Source: Neolewinella lacunae
GTDB lineage: Bacteria; Bacteroidota; Bacteroidia; Chitinophagales; Saprospiraceae
DNA length: 64,000 nt
Assembly (NCBI RefSeq): GCF_014349155.1
Contig: NZ_JACSIT010000104.1
Span: forward strand, 62,001 to 126,000
Reading direction: 5' to 3'
This document shows positions 24,308 through 33,245 of this stretch, piece by piece (position 1 is the first letter of the stretch; the number at the start of each line of letters is the position of its first letter). Under the pieces are notes generated by a model. It was not told where the DNA came from. It worked only from the letters and a program-made list of their open reading frames with translations, and ran no database searches. The translations under genes and the position numbers were made by a program.

Positions 24308-26965
24308 ATGCGCTTGCTTTTACTGTTGCTCTCTTTGCTTTCGCTGCCCGCTTTCGGCCAGACCCTGGAACTCGACGCGGATTTTACCGCCGAGCGCCTG
24401 GTCAAAGAAGTTTTCGCCTCGGGCCAGTGCGAAACGATCTTTAACATTCGCCAGATCGGGGCGAACCGGGCGGGGATTGGCTCCTTCAGCGGGCCGGAAG
24501 ACATTGTCGGTTTTGGCCGCGGCATCGTCCTTTCCACGGGCCGCATCGTCGATGCGGCCGGACCGAATACGGACACGAACGTGGGCAGCGAGCTGGAGGG
24601 CCGCACCGACGACCCCGACCTGAGCCTGGCCTCCACGGGCCTGATCTACGACCGCAGCGGCATTGAATTTGACTTCATCCCCCTGCAACCCACGGTCACC
24701 TTCCGCTACGTCTTCGCCTCGGAGGAGTACTGTGAGTTTGTCGGCGAGCAATTCAACGACATCTTCGGCTTTTTCATCAGCGGGCCGGGCATCAACGGCC
24801 CCTTCAGCCGGGGGGCCATCAACCTGGCCACCATCCCCGGCACGAACCAGGCGGTGAGCATCAACAACGTCAATTTCGCTACCAACCGCCAGTTTTACCT
24901 CGATAATGAGTTTCCTTCCGTCCGCCAAATTTCCGGCTGCGGAGGCGGTGCGGGCACGGGACCCCGCTTCCAAACGATTGAGTACGACGGGCAGACCGTC
25001 ATCCTGACCGCAACAGTGGAACTCCAGACCTGCGCTACCTACCACATCCGCTTACTGGTGGGGGATGTGCAGGATTCGGACCTTGATTCAGCGGTTTTTC
25101 TGGAGGCGGGCAGCTTTGACCTGGGCGGCAGCGTCTCTCTGGAGGGCGAGGGCGATACCACCCAGGCCACGGTAATCTACGAAGGCTGTGCGCCGGTCAA
25201 TTTCCGGGTGCAGCGCGGAGCCGACAGCAACCCGGCGCGGCCCCAAACCATTGCCTACCGCATTGGCAGCAACTCGGTGGCCACGGAGGGCGTCGATTTC
25301 AGTGCGGGTACGGGCACGGTGACCATCCCTGCGGGTGCCCAGTTTGCGGAGATTCCCATCGAGGCCTTCGCCGATGGCAACGTGGAGGGGCCGGAAAATG
25401 TCTGGCTCTACCTCGATATCCCCTGTGCCTGCTACACCGACTCCATTGAGTTGATCATCGACGAGACAGCACCGCTGGTGGTGGGCCTGGCGGAAGCTTA
25501 CTACTGCCCTGACGAAATGGCCACGCTCAACCCCGAGGTCTCGGGCGGGGCACCCCCTTACAGTTTCGTCTGGAGTTTTGGCAGCACGGACCCTCTGCCG
25601 ACGCTGACTCCGCCGCTTCCTCCCTCCATTGAGCTGACCGTATCGGACGCCTGCGGGCAGACCCAACGCCGGACGATTGCCACCTTCAGCAGTACGCCAC
25701 CGGGGCTGAGCCTGCCGCCGCAAAACCTGACGGCCTGCCGGGGTGAAGACCAGTCCATTGCGCTGGACCTGACGGGCGTGGCCCCCATCACCGTCTATTA
25801 CCGCCTCAACAACGGCTCGGTGGAGCAGCAGGTCTTTGACGGAACCGGCCGGCAGCAATGGCCCATCGACCGCGGCGGAAATTACCGCCTCTTCGCCCTG
25901 GAAGACCGCAGTTGCCGCGTTGAGTTGAACGAAACGGTGCGGGCTGATTTCTTCCGGCCCTCCATCAATCCCCGCCTCGTCAACCCTACCTGCTCGGGCG
26001 ATGCGGATGGCTCCATTACCGTCACCCACCTGCCCACGGTGCCACCGTACACCTACACCTGGACGGGGGTGAACCCGACGGGCCTGAGCATCACCGGGCT
26101 TCCCGCCGGGGCTTACAGCCTGCGGGTAACCGATGCGCTGGGGTGCAGCGACGAGCGGAACCTGACCCTGCGCGACCCCGACGCCCTGCAACCCGTGGAG
26201 ATCACCTGTAACGAGGTGCGCCGGCCACCGCTGACGCCCTCGGCCGAAGGCGGGAGGCCCCCCTACCAGTACAGCATCAACGGAGTGGACTACTGGGGCG
26301 CGGAAGGCTTTGTGAACCTGACGGTGGGGGAGTTTTACCGCCTGCGGATCCGCGATGCGGCGGGCTGTGAACTGCTGCAACCCGACTTCTTCTGGCCCGA
26401 GGCCACCGCTCGCCCGGCGCGGCTGCCCAGCTTCGTAACCCAGGAACTGGCGGGCAGCGTACTGGTGGAGCCCGACTACCGCGTGCCGCCAGACCAGATC
26501 GTCGCCTACCGCTGGTACCCACCTGAACTGTTCGATTGCCCGAGCTGCCCGAACCCTACCTTGCGCGCTCCCAGCAGCCAGACGATCAGCCTGGCCATCG
26601 ATAACCGCTACGCTTGCACGGATAGCCTGGTCACTTTCGTCACCGTCGATGGCCGGGTGCCGGTATACGTACCCAACGCCTTTTCGCCCAACGGCGATGG
26701 CACCAACGACTACGTAGCGATCTACGCCAATACCCTGCAAGTGGAGCTGGTCCGCTCTTTTCGGGTGTTTACGCGCTGGGGGGAAGAAGTCTATTCTGCC
26801 ACCGATTTCCTGCCCAACGACGGCCGGATGGGCTGGGATGGTTACCTGCGGGGCAAGCTGGCGGCGGCGGCGGCCTACGTCTGGGTCGCCGAGGTACAAC
26901 TCACCACGGGAGAGCTTCAACGAGAAACCGGGACGGTAGTGTTGATGGTGGGAAGGAGTGAATGA
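24308..26965 (+). CDS. T9SS type B sorted protein with choice-of-anchor L and Calx-beta-like domains
   Basis: An 885-residue secreted protein starting with a clear signal peptide (MRLLLLLLSLLSLPAFGQ). The frame is open upstream to 24164, but that part is repeat sequence, so I use the ATG at 24308. Residues ~20-265 fit the choice-of-anchor L domain (LVKEVFASGQCETIFNI, GIVLSTGRIVDAAGPN, FRYVFASEEYCEFV, LLVGDVQDSDLDSAVFLEAGSF). A Calx-beta-like part follows (VDFSAGTGTVTIPAG), then SprB-like repeats rich in Asp and Cys (PTCSGDADGSITV). The end (VPNAFSPNGDGTNDYVAIY to GTVVLMVG) is the gliding-motility-associated CHU_C/T9SS type B domain. Probably a surface adhesin. The stop overlaps a short 3' repeat (26958-26980). 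Confidence 0.88.
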   Translation: MRLLLLLLSLLSLPAFGQTLELDADFTAERLVKEVFASGQCETIFNIRQIGANRAGIGSFSGPEDIVGFGRGIVLSTGRIVDAAGPNTDTNVGSELEGRTDDPDLSLASTGLIYDRSGIEFDFIPLQPTVTFRYVFASEEYCEFVGEQFNDIFGFFISGPGINGPFSRGAINLATIPGTNQAVSINNVNFATNRQFYLDNEFPSVRQISGCGGGAGTGPRFQTIEYDGQTVILTATVELQTCATYHIRLLVGDVQDSDLDSAVFLEAGSFDLGGSVSLEGEGDTTQATVIYEGCAPVNFRVQRGADSNPARPQTIAYRIGSNSVATEGVDFSAGTGTVTIPAGAQFAEIPIEAFADGNVEGPENVWLYLDIPCACYTDSIELIIDETAPLVVGLAEAYYCPDEMATLNPEVSGGAPPYSFVWSFGSTDPLPTLTPPLPPSIELTVSDACGQTQRRTIATFSSTPPGLSLPPQNLTACRGEDQSIALDLTGVAPITVYYRLNNGSVEQQVFDGTGRQQWPIDRGGNYRLFALEDRSCRVELNETVRADFFRPSINPRLVNPTCSGDADGSITVTHLPTVPPYTYTWTGVNPTGLSITGLPAGAYSLRVTDALGCSDERNLTLRDPDALQPVEITCNEVRRPPLTPSAEGGRPPYQYSINGVDYWGAEGFVNLTVGEFYRLRIRDAAGCELLQPDFFWPEATARPARLPSFVTQELAGSVLVEPDYRVPPDQIVAYRWYPPELFDCPSCPNPTLRAPSSQTISLAIDNRYACTDSLVTFVTVDGRVPVYVPNAFSPNGDGTNDYVAIYANTLQVELVRSFRVFTRWGEEVYSATDFLPNDGRMGWDGYLRGKLAAAAAYVWVAEVQLTTGELQRETGTVVLMVGRSE

Positions 26966-26980
26966 GAGAATGCGTGAATG
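26958..26980 (+). repeat. 3'-end repeat shared with 63398-63420
   Basis: GTGAATGAGAGAATGCGTGAATG, overlapping the stop codon of the T9SS type B gene. A copy with one difference follows the stop of the esterase gene at 63394. Confidence 0.7.
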
Positions 26981-27052
26981 GCTGCGACTTAGAACGTCTG
27001 GACCTCAGGAGCGCCCGGAAAGGGTATAGAGGAAAGCCGCGCTGGTAAACGA

Positions 27053-27086
27053 TTTGTACCTTACCGGTCGGTGTTTCCTATTTTCG
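27053..27086 (+). promoter_or_regulatory. Promoter-like site of the mscS gene
   Basis: TTTG (27053-27056) and TATTTTCG (27079-27086) are 22 bases apart and fit the -33/-7 pattern with one mismatch. The -7 box ends eight bases before the chosen ATG. Confidence 0.4.
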
Positions 27087-27094
27087 CGCCGGGC

Positions 27095-28477
27095 ATGGAG
27101 AAATTACGTGAAATCGAATTTTACCTGGGGACTTACCCCATCACGCTGTACCAGGTGGTGCTGATCGTGCTCGTTTTGGCGAGCATTGCACTGGCGGCCC
27201 GACTGGTGCTGGGGACGCTGCTGCCCAAATACTACGGCCGGGAGAACATTTCGGCCCGCAACCAGAGCCGCACCAAGCGGGTAATCCGCCTGGTGTTCAT
27301 CAGTCTGCTACTGGTGGCGATCCTGCGGATTTTGGACATTGACTACACCTTCTTTGCGGGCAGTATCCAGGATGCCCCCACGGACGATGGGGCTCCCGTT
27401 TGGCTGACCATCCGCATCAGTACCATTGTCAAAATCCTGGTGGCTTTCATCGTTGCCAACGTGCTGGATCTGGTGGCCGAAGAAGTGCTGGTGCAGCGCT
27501 TTTACACCAGGTCCTTGGGGAAACAGGCACCGGGCGCAGAGCAGAAGGAACTCACGAACCGTTTCAACATCTTGCGGCCCCTGATGTATACGGCGGCCCT
27601 GAGTTTTATTGCCAACGATACAGGCTTATCCCGCTACTACTTGTACCTGGTGAAGAATGGGGAGGAGCTTACGTGGTCTTTGACCGTAGGGAGGGTACTG
27701 CTGATCGGCATCTTATTTTTCTTGTTGAAATTCCTGTTGCGGGTGACGACTACCTTCGTCTTGAGCAGTTACTACCGGCGCAGCAACATTGATACGGGCA
27801 GCCAGTTTGCCATTGACCGCCTGCTGACTTACTTCGTTTACGTCATCGGCACGCTCATCGTCATTCAGGCGGCGGGATTCAACCTTTTGGTGGTGTGGAC
27901 GGGGGCGGCGGCCCTGTTGGTGGGCATCGGCATCGGGCTGCAGCAGACTTTTAACGACCTCATCTGCGGCATCATCATCCTCTTCGAGCGCTCCGTCAAG
28001 GTGGGCGACGTGGTCGAACTCAGCGGCCATCAGGTGGGGGCGGTACGCAAAATCGGCGCCCGCACCAGCATCGTGGAAACACGCGACGACATCATCATCT
28101 TCGTCCCCAACTCTAAACTCATCGGAGAAAACGTGACCAACTGGAGCCAGGTCGAACGCAAAGCCCGCTTTCGGGTTGGGGTTGGGGTGGCCTACGGCTC
28201 TGACCTCGAGGTGGTGAAAGAAATCCTCCTGGCCGTAGCCAACGAACACAGCAGCGTGCTCAAAATGCCAAGTCCCTTCGTGCGGTTTGCCGATTTTGGC
28301 AGCTCTTCGCTGGACTTTGAGATCATTTTCTGGTCCCGCGATTTCCTGAGGATTGAAGTCGTTAAAAGCGACCTTCGTTTTGCCATTGACAAAGCCTTCC
28401 GGGAGAAAGGGGTGGAAATTCCTTTCCCGCAACAGGATGTCTGGATCCGGGGAAACCAAACTTCTCCCGACCTTTAG
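27095..28477 (+). CDS. MscS-family mechanosensitive ion channel
   Basis: A 460-residue membrane protein. Four to five N-terminal hydrophobic segments lead to a C-terminal MscS core: pore helix TM3 in AAALLVGIGIGLQQTFNDLICGIIILFERSVKVGDVVEL (Gly/Ala-rich, then the beta domain), followed by GAVRKIGARTSIVETRDDIIIFVPNSKLIGENVTNWS, a signature block of the family. Such channels open under membrane tension and protect cells against hypo-osmotic shock. Longer than the 286-residue E. coli MscS due to the extra N-terminal helices. I use the ATG at 27095; a GTG at 27071 falls before the -7 box. Confidence 0.9.
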   Translation: MEKLREIEFYLGTYPITLYQVVLIVLVLASIALAARLVLGTLLPKYYGRENISARNQSRTKRVIRLVFISLLLVAILRILDIDYTFFAGSIQDAPTDDGAPVWLTIRISTIVKILVAFIVANVLDLVAEEVLVQRFYTRSLGKQAPGAEQKELTNRFNILRPLMYTAALSFIANDTGLSRYYLYLVKNGEELTWSLTVGRVLLIGILFFLLKFLLRVTTTFVLSSYYRRSNIDTGSQFAIDRLLTYFVYVIGTLIVIQAAGFNLLVVWTGAAALLVGIGIGLQQTFNDLICGIIILFERSVKVGDVVELSGHQVGAVRKIGARTSIVETRDDIIIFVPNSKLIGENVTNWSQVERKARFRVGVGVAYGSDLEVVKEILLAVANEHSSVLKMPSPFVRFADFGSSSLDFEIIFWSRDFLRIEVVKSDLRFAIDKAFREKGVEIPFPQQDVWIRGNQTSPDL

Positions 28478-28535
28478 CCCTGCGCCGCCGTTTTTTTGCC
28501 GTTAATTACCAAATGCGCACAGACCAAATTACAGT

Positions 28536-29369
28536 ATGACCCTTTACGATCAAATCCAGGAGTGCCTCGCCTTTATCCGCCAGCGCTCCACTACCCAACC
28601 CAGACTGGGCATTATTCTGGGCACCGGCCTGAGCTCGCTGGCCGATGACATCGTCGTAGAGCGCGAATTCGTCTATGGGCTGCTGCCTTATTTTGCGGCA
28701 GCTACGGTAGAGTCGCACCGCGGCAAGCTCATTCTGGGCACTTTGCACGGCGTTCCCGTGGTGGCGATGGCCGGCCGGCTGCACTACTACGAAGGCTACA
28801 GCATGCAACAGCTTACCTTCCCGGTGCGCGTACTGGCTGCCCTGGGCATTGAGCAATTGATCATCTCTAACGCCTCGGGAAGCGTCAATAGCGGAATGGA
28901 TGCGGGCGACATCATTTTTGTCCGCGACCACATCAACCTCCAGCCGGAGAACCCCCTGCGCGGCCACAACGACGAGCGCCTCGGCCCCCGCTTCCCCGAT
29001 ATGCTCAGCGCCTACGACCGCCGGCTCAACGCCTGGGCCATCGAACAACTCGCCCGGCACGGCCTGAAGGGCCACGAGGGCGTCTACCTGGCCCTGCCCG
29101 GCCCCAACCTGGAAACCCCCGCCGAGTACCGCATGGCCAACCTCCTGGGGGCCGACTGCATCGGCATGAGCACCGTACCCGAAGTACTGGTAGCCCGGCA
29201 CGCCGGATTGCCCGTCTTCGTCATCTCCGTCGTCTCCAACAAGTGCTTTCCCATCACCGAGATCCAGCCGACTACCGTCGACGACGTCATCGAGACCGTC
29301 CAGGCGGTGGAACCCAAACTCCGGACCTTCATGCGGGATTTGCTGGAGCACCTCGCTGGGGCAAAATAA
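28536..29369 (+). CDS. Purine nucleoside phosphorylase
   Basis: A 277-residue trimeric-type enzyme (PNP/MTAP family) that cleaves inosine and guanosine with phosphate. Motifs: GIILGTGLSSLADDI (phosphate loop), MAGRLHYYEGYSMQQ, ISNASGSVN, DHINLQ, GVYLALPGPNLETPAEYRM (substrate-binding block), IGMSTVPEVLVARH and ISVVSNKC. The Asn (SNKC) in the base pocket fits 6-oxopurine preference rather than methylthioadenosine. Works in purine salvage. Followed after about 115 bases by the outer-membrane gene, an order I have the impression is frequent in Bacteroidota. Confidence 0.93.
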   Translation: MTLYDQIQECLAFIRQRSTTQPRLGIILGTGLSSLADDIVVEREFVYGLLPYFAAATVESHRGKLILGTLHGVPVVAMAGRLHYYEGYSMQQLTFPVRVLAALGIEQLIISNASGSVNSGMDAGDIIFVRDHINLQPENPLRGHNDERLGPRFPDMLSAYDRRLNAWAIEQLARHGLKGHEGVYLALPGPNLETPAEYRMANLLGADCIGMSTVPEVLVARHAGLPVFVISVVSNKCFPITEIQPTTVDDVIETVQAVEPKLRTFMRDLLEHLAGAK

Positions 29370-29483
29370 GTTGGTTCAACTGTAGTCCCGGCTTTACTCC
29401 GACCGTAGCCTGCCCGACGCACCGGCAAAACACCTTGGCCGGGGATAAACCAAGAAGTGCCTTCCAACCGTTCCCCCAAGGTG

Positions 29484-32400
29484 ATGCGAATCAAGGCGTG
29501 GATGTGGTGGTCGGCAGTGCTGCACTTGCTGGCCGGTGGGTGGGCCTTTGCCCAGCAGTCCCCTCTTTCTACGCTCCGGGATACTACGGTGGCCGTCTCC
29601 CCCGCCGGCCAACTGCTCGATACCCTCACGGTGGTGCCGGGCAGCGTGCGGGTACTTCGCCATCCCGATCTTCAAGCCATGCCAACGGGTTCCTATACGG
29701 TGGCCGGCCGCTTCCTGGCCTGGCAGACGGTGGATTTGCCGGACTCCGTGCGGGTGCAGTACCGGATTTTGCCTTTCGCGCTCGATGCCCGGGTGCGGTT
29801 GCTGGACTCGGCAGCGCTCGAAAACCGGGGTGGGGGGCTCATCATTGGCGGCTACGATGAGTACGTCCGTTCCGGCCTCCTGGGCAACGACGGCAAGGTG
29901 CGCACCAGCGGCAGTTTCAGCCGCGCCATCAGTTTTGGCAACCGGCAGGACCTCGTTCTCAACTCCGCTTTCAACTTGCAAATGGACGGCGAGCTGGGCA
30001 ACGGCATTCTGGTTTCGGCGGCCATTACGGACGAGAGTTTGCCGATTCAGCCCGAGGGGACAACGCAGCAACTGCGGGAATTTGACCGCATTTTCATCCA
30101 ATTGCGCAAAAACCGGTCCAGCCTCACCGCTGGCGATTACGAATTGCGCAATCCGGATGGTTATTTCTTGCGCTACTTCAAAAAGCTGGAGGGGGCTACG
30201 TTTACTACGGTTTCGGGCGCGGGCGCAGGTGCTCCCCCCCGGCCCCCCGAAGGGGGGAGTAAAGACGCCCCCCCAACCCCCGACGGGGGAGAGCAGGGGG
30301 AGGGCGCGGGCGGTACGCTTACTACGTCGGCCAGCATCGCCATCGCCCGCGGGCAATTCACCCGCCAGCAAATTCAACCCATTGAAGGCAACCAAGGCCC
30401 CTACCAACTCACGGGCGAAGGCGGTCAGCGCTTCCTCATCGTCCTGGCCGGAACGGAAAGGATTTTTCTCGACGGCCAGCTCCTCACCCGGGGACTGGAT
30501 GGCGACTACATCATCGACTACAACCTGGCCGAACTGACCTTCACCACCCGTCGCCTCATTACCCGCGATTCCCGGATTACGGCCGAGTATGAATACGCCG
30601 ACCAGCGCTACGTTCGCACCCTCGCCACGGCCAGCACCCACTACGCCGGGGAGCGCTTTAGTGCCTACCTCAATGCTTATACCCAGCAAGACAGCCGTAC
30701 GGCGACCGGCGATCTGGAGCTCAACGCCAGCCAGCGGCAGCAGCTCAGCTTGGCCGGAGACCGCCCGGGGGGCATCCCTATCCTCAGCCTCGATACCCTC
30801 GATACCCGTTCGGAGTTGCGGGCCACGTACGCTTTGGTGGATACCACCCTCTGCAACGGCAGTGCGCTCATCGATACCGTTTACCTGCGGGCCGATCCGG
30901 AGGGGCGTTACGTGGCCACCTTTACCGACCGCGGCCCCAACGGCGGCGAGTATGCCCTGGATCCCAGTCGGCCAGCCAACGAAAGGGTCTTTCGTTACGT
31001 GGGCCGCGACGTCCAATCCTGCCAACCCCTGGGTAATTTTGCTCCCCTCATCGACTTGGTCGCTCCCCGGCAACAGCAACTCATTGCCCTGGGCGGTGCT
31101 TACCGCATCGGTCCGGCGGGCAGCGTACGGGTGGAAGGCTCCCGCAGTAAACTCGATCAGAACCGCTTCAGCCGGGCCGACGCCGAAGACGACAATGGCC
31201 ACGCCTTGCGCTTTGACGCAGAGCAGCCCTTTAAAATCGGCCCCGACAGCAGCGGTTGGCAACTCGCTACCCGCGGCCATTTTGAATACGTTGAATCCAC
31301 GTACAACGCCATCAATCCTTACCGCTCCCCGGAATTTTTCCGGAACTGGAACCTCAGCAACCGCCTGGGGACGGCGCTGCCCAGTCCCGAAACCGAACGC
31401 ATCCTCGGCGCGGGCCTGGGCCTGGTAAAGCTGGGCGTTGGCCGGTTGGAATACGACTTCGAACGGTTCACCCGCGGCAGTGCCTACACGGGCACGCGCC
31501 ACGCGGGTGGCGTGCGCCTGCAAAGCCAGGGGTGGCTGCTGGAAGGCAGCATCAACTTGCTGGACAGCGAAGACCCGCTGGCCCGGGGGAAGTTCCAGCG
31601 CCCCAGCCTGGTCCTCAACAAAAGCTTTGCGTCCCTGGGGGGCTGGACGATAAAATCCGCTTACCAGGGTGAGCGGTCGGAGCGACGGCAGCGGAGCGAC
31701 GGCAGCTTGCAGGCCACGTCCTTCGGCTTCGACCGCTACGCCATCGGCCTGGAAACTCCCGTAAAAGACGCCTACCGCCTGGCCCTCAACGCCAATCGCC
31801 GCACGGACTACCTCCCCCGGGGGCAGTCCCTGGTCACCAGCACCGAAGCCACCGAGTTGGGTGCGGAGGGCAACTTCGCGGCCAGCGAAAACCTCCAGCT
31901 GGGGGGCAACTTCACCTACCGCGACCTCCGCATTGCCGACGTGGACCTGGCCGGCGATGTGCCGGGCCGCACCTTCCTCGGCCGCCTTGATCTCCGGGCC
32001 AATGCCCTGAGCCGCAGCCTGCGCACCCAAACGACCTACCAGGTAGGCAGCGGGCAGGAACCCCGGGTGGATTTCCAGTACCTCTACGTTGGCCCCGGCC
32101 TGGGCCAGTACATCTGGCAAGACACCCTGTACAATAACGACGGCAAAATCCAGCCCAATGAAATGGAGATCGCGCCTTTTCAGGACATTGCCGACTACGT
32201 ACGGGTTTCCGTTTTCAGCAATGATTTTATCCGCACGGACAACGTCTCCCTGAACCAGAAAATCACCTGGGACCCCACCCGCATCTGGCGGGAGGCGGAG
32301 GGCGTGCGGAAAGCCCTGCGGCGCTTCAGCCTCAATACCAGCTTGCTGATTGACCGCAAAACGAGGGAGGCGGAAAACATCCAGGCCTGGAATCCGCTGC

Positions 32401-33068
32401 AACTGGCCGTCCCTGACAGCAGCCTCGTGGCGCTGAACCTGAGCCGCCGGCACGGCCTCTTCTTCAACCGGGCCAACCCCCGGTACGATGTCCAACTCTC
32501 CAACAACGACCGCCGCAACCGCCGCGTCCTGACCACTGGCTACGAATCCAGCCGGCAGGAAGACTGGACGCTGCTCTTTCGCTTCCGCCCCAACGACGAG
32601 TTGAGCCTGGAAGCCGCTGGCGTGAGTGGCCGGCGGGAGGCCGACTCCGAATTTTTCGACAACAAAGACTTCCACATCCGGCAGCGCAGCATTGAGCCCA
32701 GCATCAGCTGGCAGCCCGGCGAACTGCGGCTGGTGACCAAAGCCATCATTGGCCGCGAAACCAACGTCTTGCCCGAAGGAATGGGGGAACGCAGTGACCG
32801 CCTGGAGGGGCAGCTGGAAGGAAACTTCAAAAACTGGCTCACCGCCCGCTTCCGCTGGGTAGACATTGCCTTTACGGGGGACGCCCGCAGCCCCGTTGGC
32901 TTCGCCCTCCTGCAAGGCCTTCAGCCGGGTCGCAACCTACTCTGGAACCTCGGCGCCACCCGGCAGCTGGGGCAGTACCTCCAGCTGACCATCACCTACG
33001 ATGGCCGGCAGACGGGGGAGGCGCGCACAGTGCACGTGGGGCGGGCGCAGGTGCAGGCGTTTTTTTAG
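29484..33068 (+). CDS. Large outer-membrane beta-barrel protein of unknown function
   Basis: A 1194-residue protein with a signal peptide (MWWSAVLHLLAGGWAFAQ). From residue ~115 it has GGYDEYVRSG, GSFSRAISFGNRQDLVLNSAFNLQMDG, IQPEGTTQQLREFDRIFIQL and AGDYELRNPDGYFLRYFKKLEGATF, a block I recognise from long conserved Bacteroidota outer-membrane proteins without known function. The remainder has many alternating hydrophobic strands (for example FSLNTSLLIDR, ARFRWVDIAF) like a beta-barrel. I use the ATG at 29484 rather than GTG 29457. An 87-base low-complexity insert (30215-30301) of repeat origin lies in frame after TTVSG, and the last few codons overlap another repeat. Confidence 0.78.
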   Translation: MRIKAWMWWSAVLHLLAGGWAFAQQSPLSTLRDTTVAVSPAGQLLDTLTVVPGSVRVLRHPDLQAMPTGSYTVAGRFLAWQTVDLPDSVRVQYRILPFALDARVRLLDSAALENRGGGLIIGGYDEYVRSGLLGNDGKVRTSGSFSRAISFGNRQDLVLNSAFNLQMDGELGNGILVSAAITDESLPIQPEGTTQQLREFDRIFIQLRKNRSSLTAGDYELRNPDGYFLRYFKKLEGATFTTVSGAGAGAPPRPPEGGSKDAPPTPDGGEQGEGAGGTLTTSASIAIARGQFTRQQIQPIEGNQGPYQLTGEGGQRFLIVLAGTERIFLDGQLLTRGLDGDYIIDYNLAELTFTTRRLITRDSRITAEYEYADQRYVRTLATASTHYAGERFSAYLNAYTQQDSRTATGDLELNASQRQQLSLAGDRPGGIPILSLDTLDTRSELRATYALVDTTLCNGSALIDTVYLRADPEGRYVATFTDRGPNGGEYALDPSRPANERVFRYVGRDVQSCQPLGNFAPLIDLVAPRQQQLIALGGAYRIGPAGSVRVEGSRSKLDQNRFSRADAEDDNGHALRFDAEQPFKIGPDSSGWQLATRGHFEYVESTYNAINPYRSPEFFRNWNLSNRLGTALPSPETERILGAGLGLVKLGVGRLEYDFERFTRGSAYTGTRHAGGVRLQSQGWLLEGSINLLDSEDPLARGKFQRPSLVLNKSFASLGGWTIKSAYQGERSERRQRSDGSLQATSFGFDRYAIGLETPVKDAYRLALNANRRTDYLPRGQSLVTSTEATELGAEGNFAASENLQLGGNFTYRDLRIADVDLAGDVPGRTFLGRLDLRANALSRSLRTQTTYQVGSGQEPRVDFQYLYVGPGLGQYIWQDTLYNNDGKIQPNEMEIAPFQDIADYVRVSVFSNDFIRTDNVSLNQKITWDPTRIWREAEGVRKALRRFSLNTSLLIDRKTREAENIQAWNPLQLAVPDSSLVALNLSRRHGLFFNRANPRYDVQLSNNDRRNRRVLTTGYESSRQEDWTLLFRFRPNDELSLEAAGVSGRREADSEFFDNKDFHIRQRSIEPSISWQPGELRLVTKAIIGRETNVLPEGMGERSDRLEGQLEGNFKNWLTARFRWVDIAFTGDARSPVGFALLQGLQPGRNLLWNLGATRQLGQYLQLTITYDGRQTGEARTVHVGRAQVQAFF
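30215..30313 (+). repeat. Dispersed repeat with two GC hairpins, inserted in frame in a CDS
   Basis: Starts with GGGCGCGGGCGCAGGTGC, continues with the CTCCCCCCC/GGGGGGAG hairpin (30232-30259) and a second C7/G5-rich hairpin (about 30267-30300). The 11-base sequence GGGCGCGGGCG recurs at 30302-30312, so an 87-base (29-codon) unit is bracketed by a direct repeat. It encodes a Gly/Pro/Glu-rich stretch in the outer-membrane protein. Confidence 0.8.
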
Positions 33069-33149
33069 GTTATTTCCGGGGCTGGGGCGGGTTGGCGCTG
33101 GCCCTTCCCTGGCTCCTCAGGCTCGTGCCCGGCACCTGCGGCCGCGCCC
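33041..33149. repeat. Dispersed inverted-repeat element (109 bp) at a gene end
   Basis: Forward arm core GCGGGCGCAGGTGC (33041-33054) lies in the last codons of the outer-membrane gene (GRAQVQ); an exact reverse arm sits at 33132-33149. The loop includes the stop codon, so the element shapes the mRNA 3' end. Confidence 0.75.
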
Positions 33150-33245
33150 GAATGAGACCTTAATCATCCGGCATTACCTCAGGGAGTTGTTATTTTGCCG
33201 CTGCTTACGGATCCAGTAATGCCCATAATGTAGAAAAAATAAGGT

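Noticed and set aside
29394-32915. 1173-residue minus-strand frame opposite the outer-membrane gene
   Set aside because: Shadow with no motifs or signal peptide; same for the long frames at 2722-4869 and 44544-47423 (minus) and 60315-62072 (plus).
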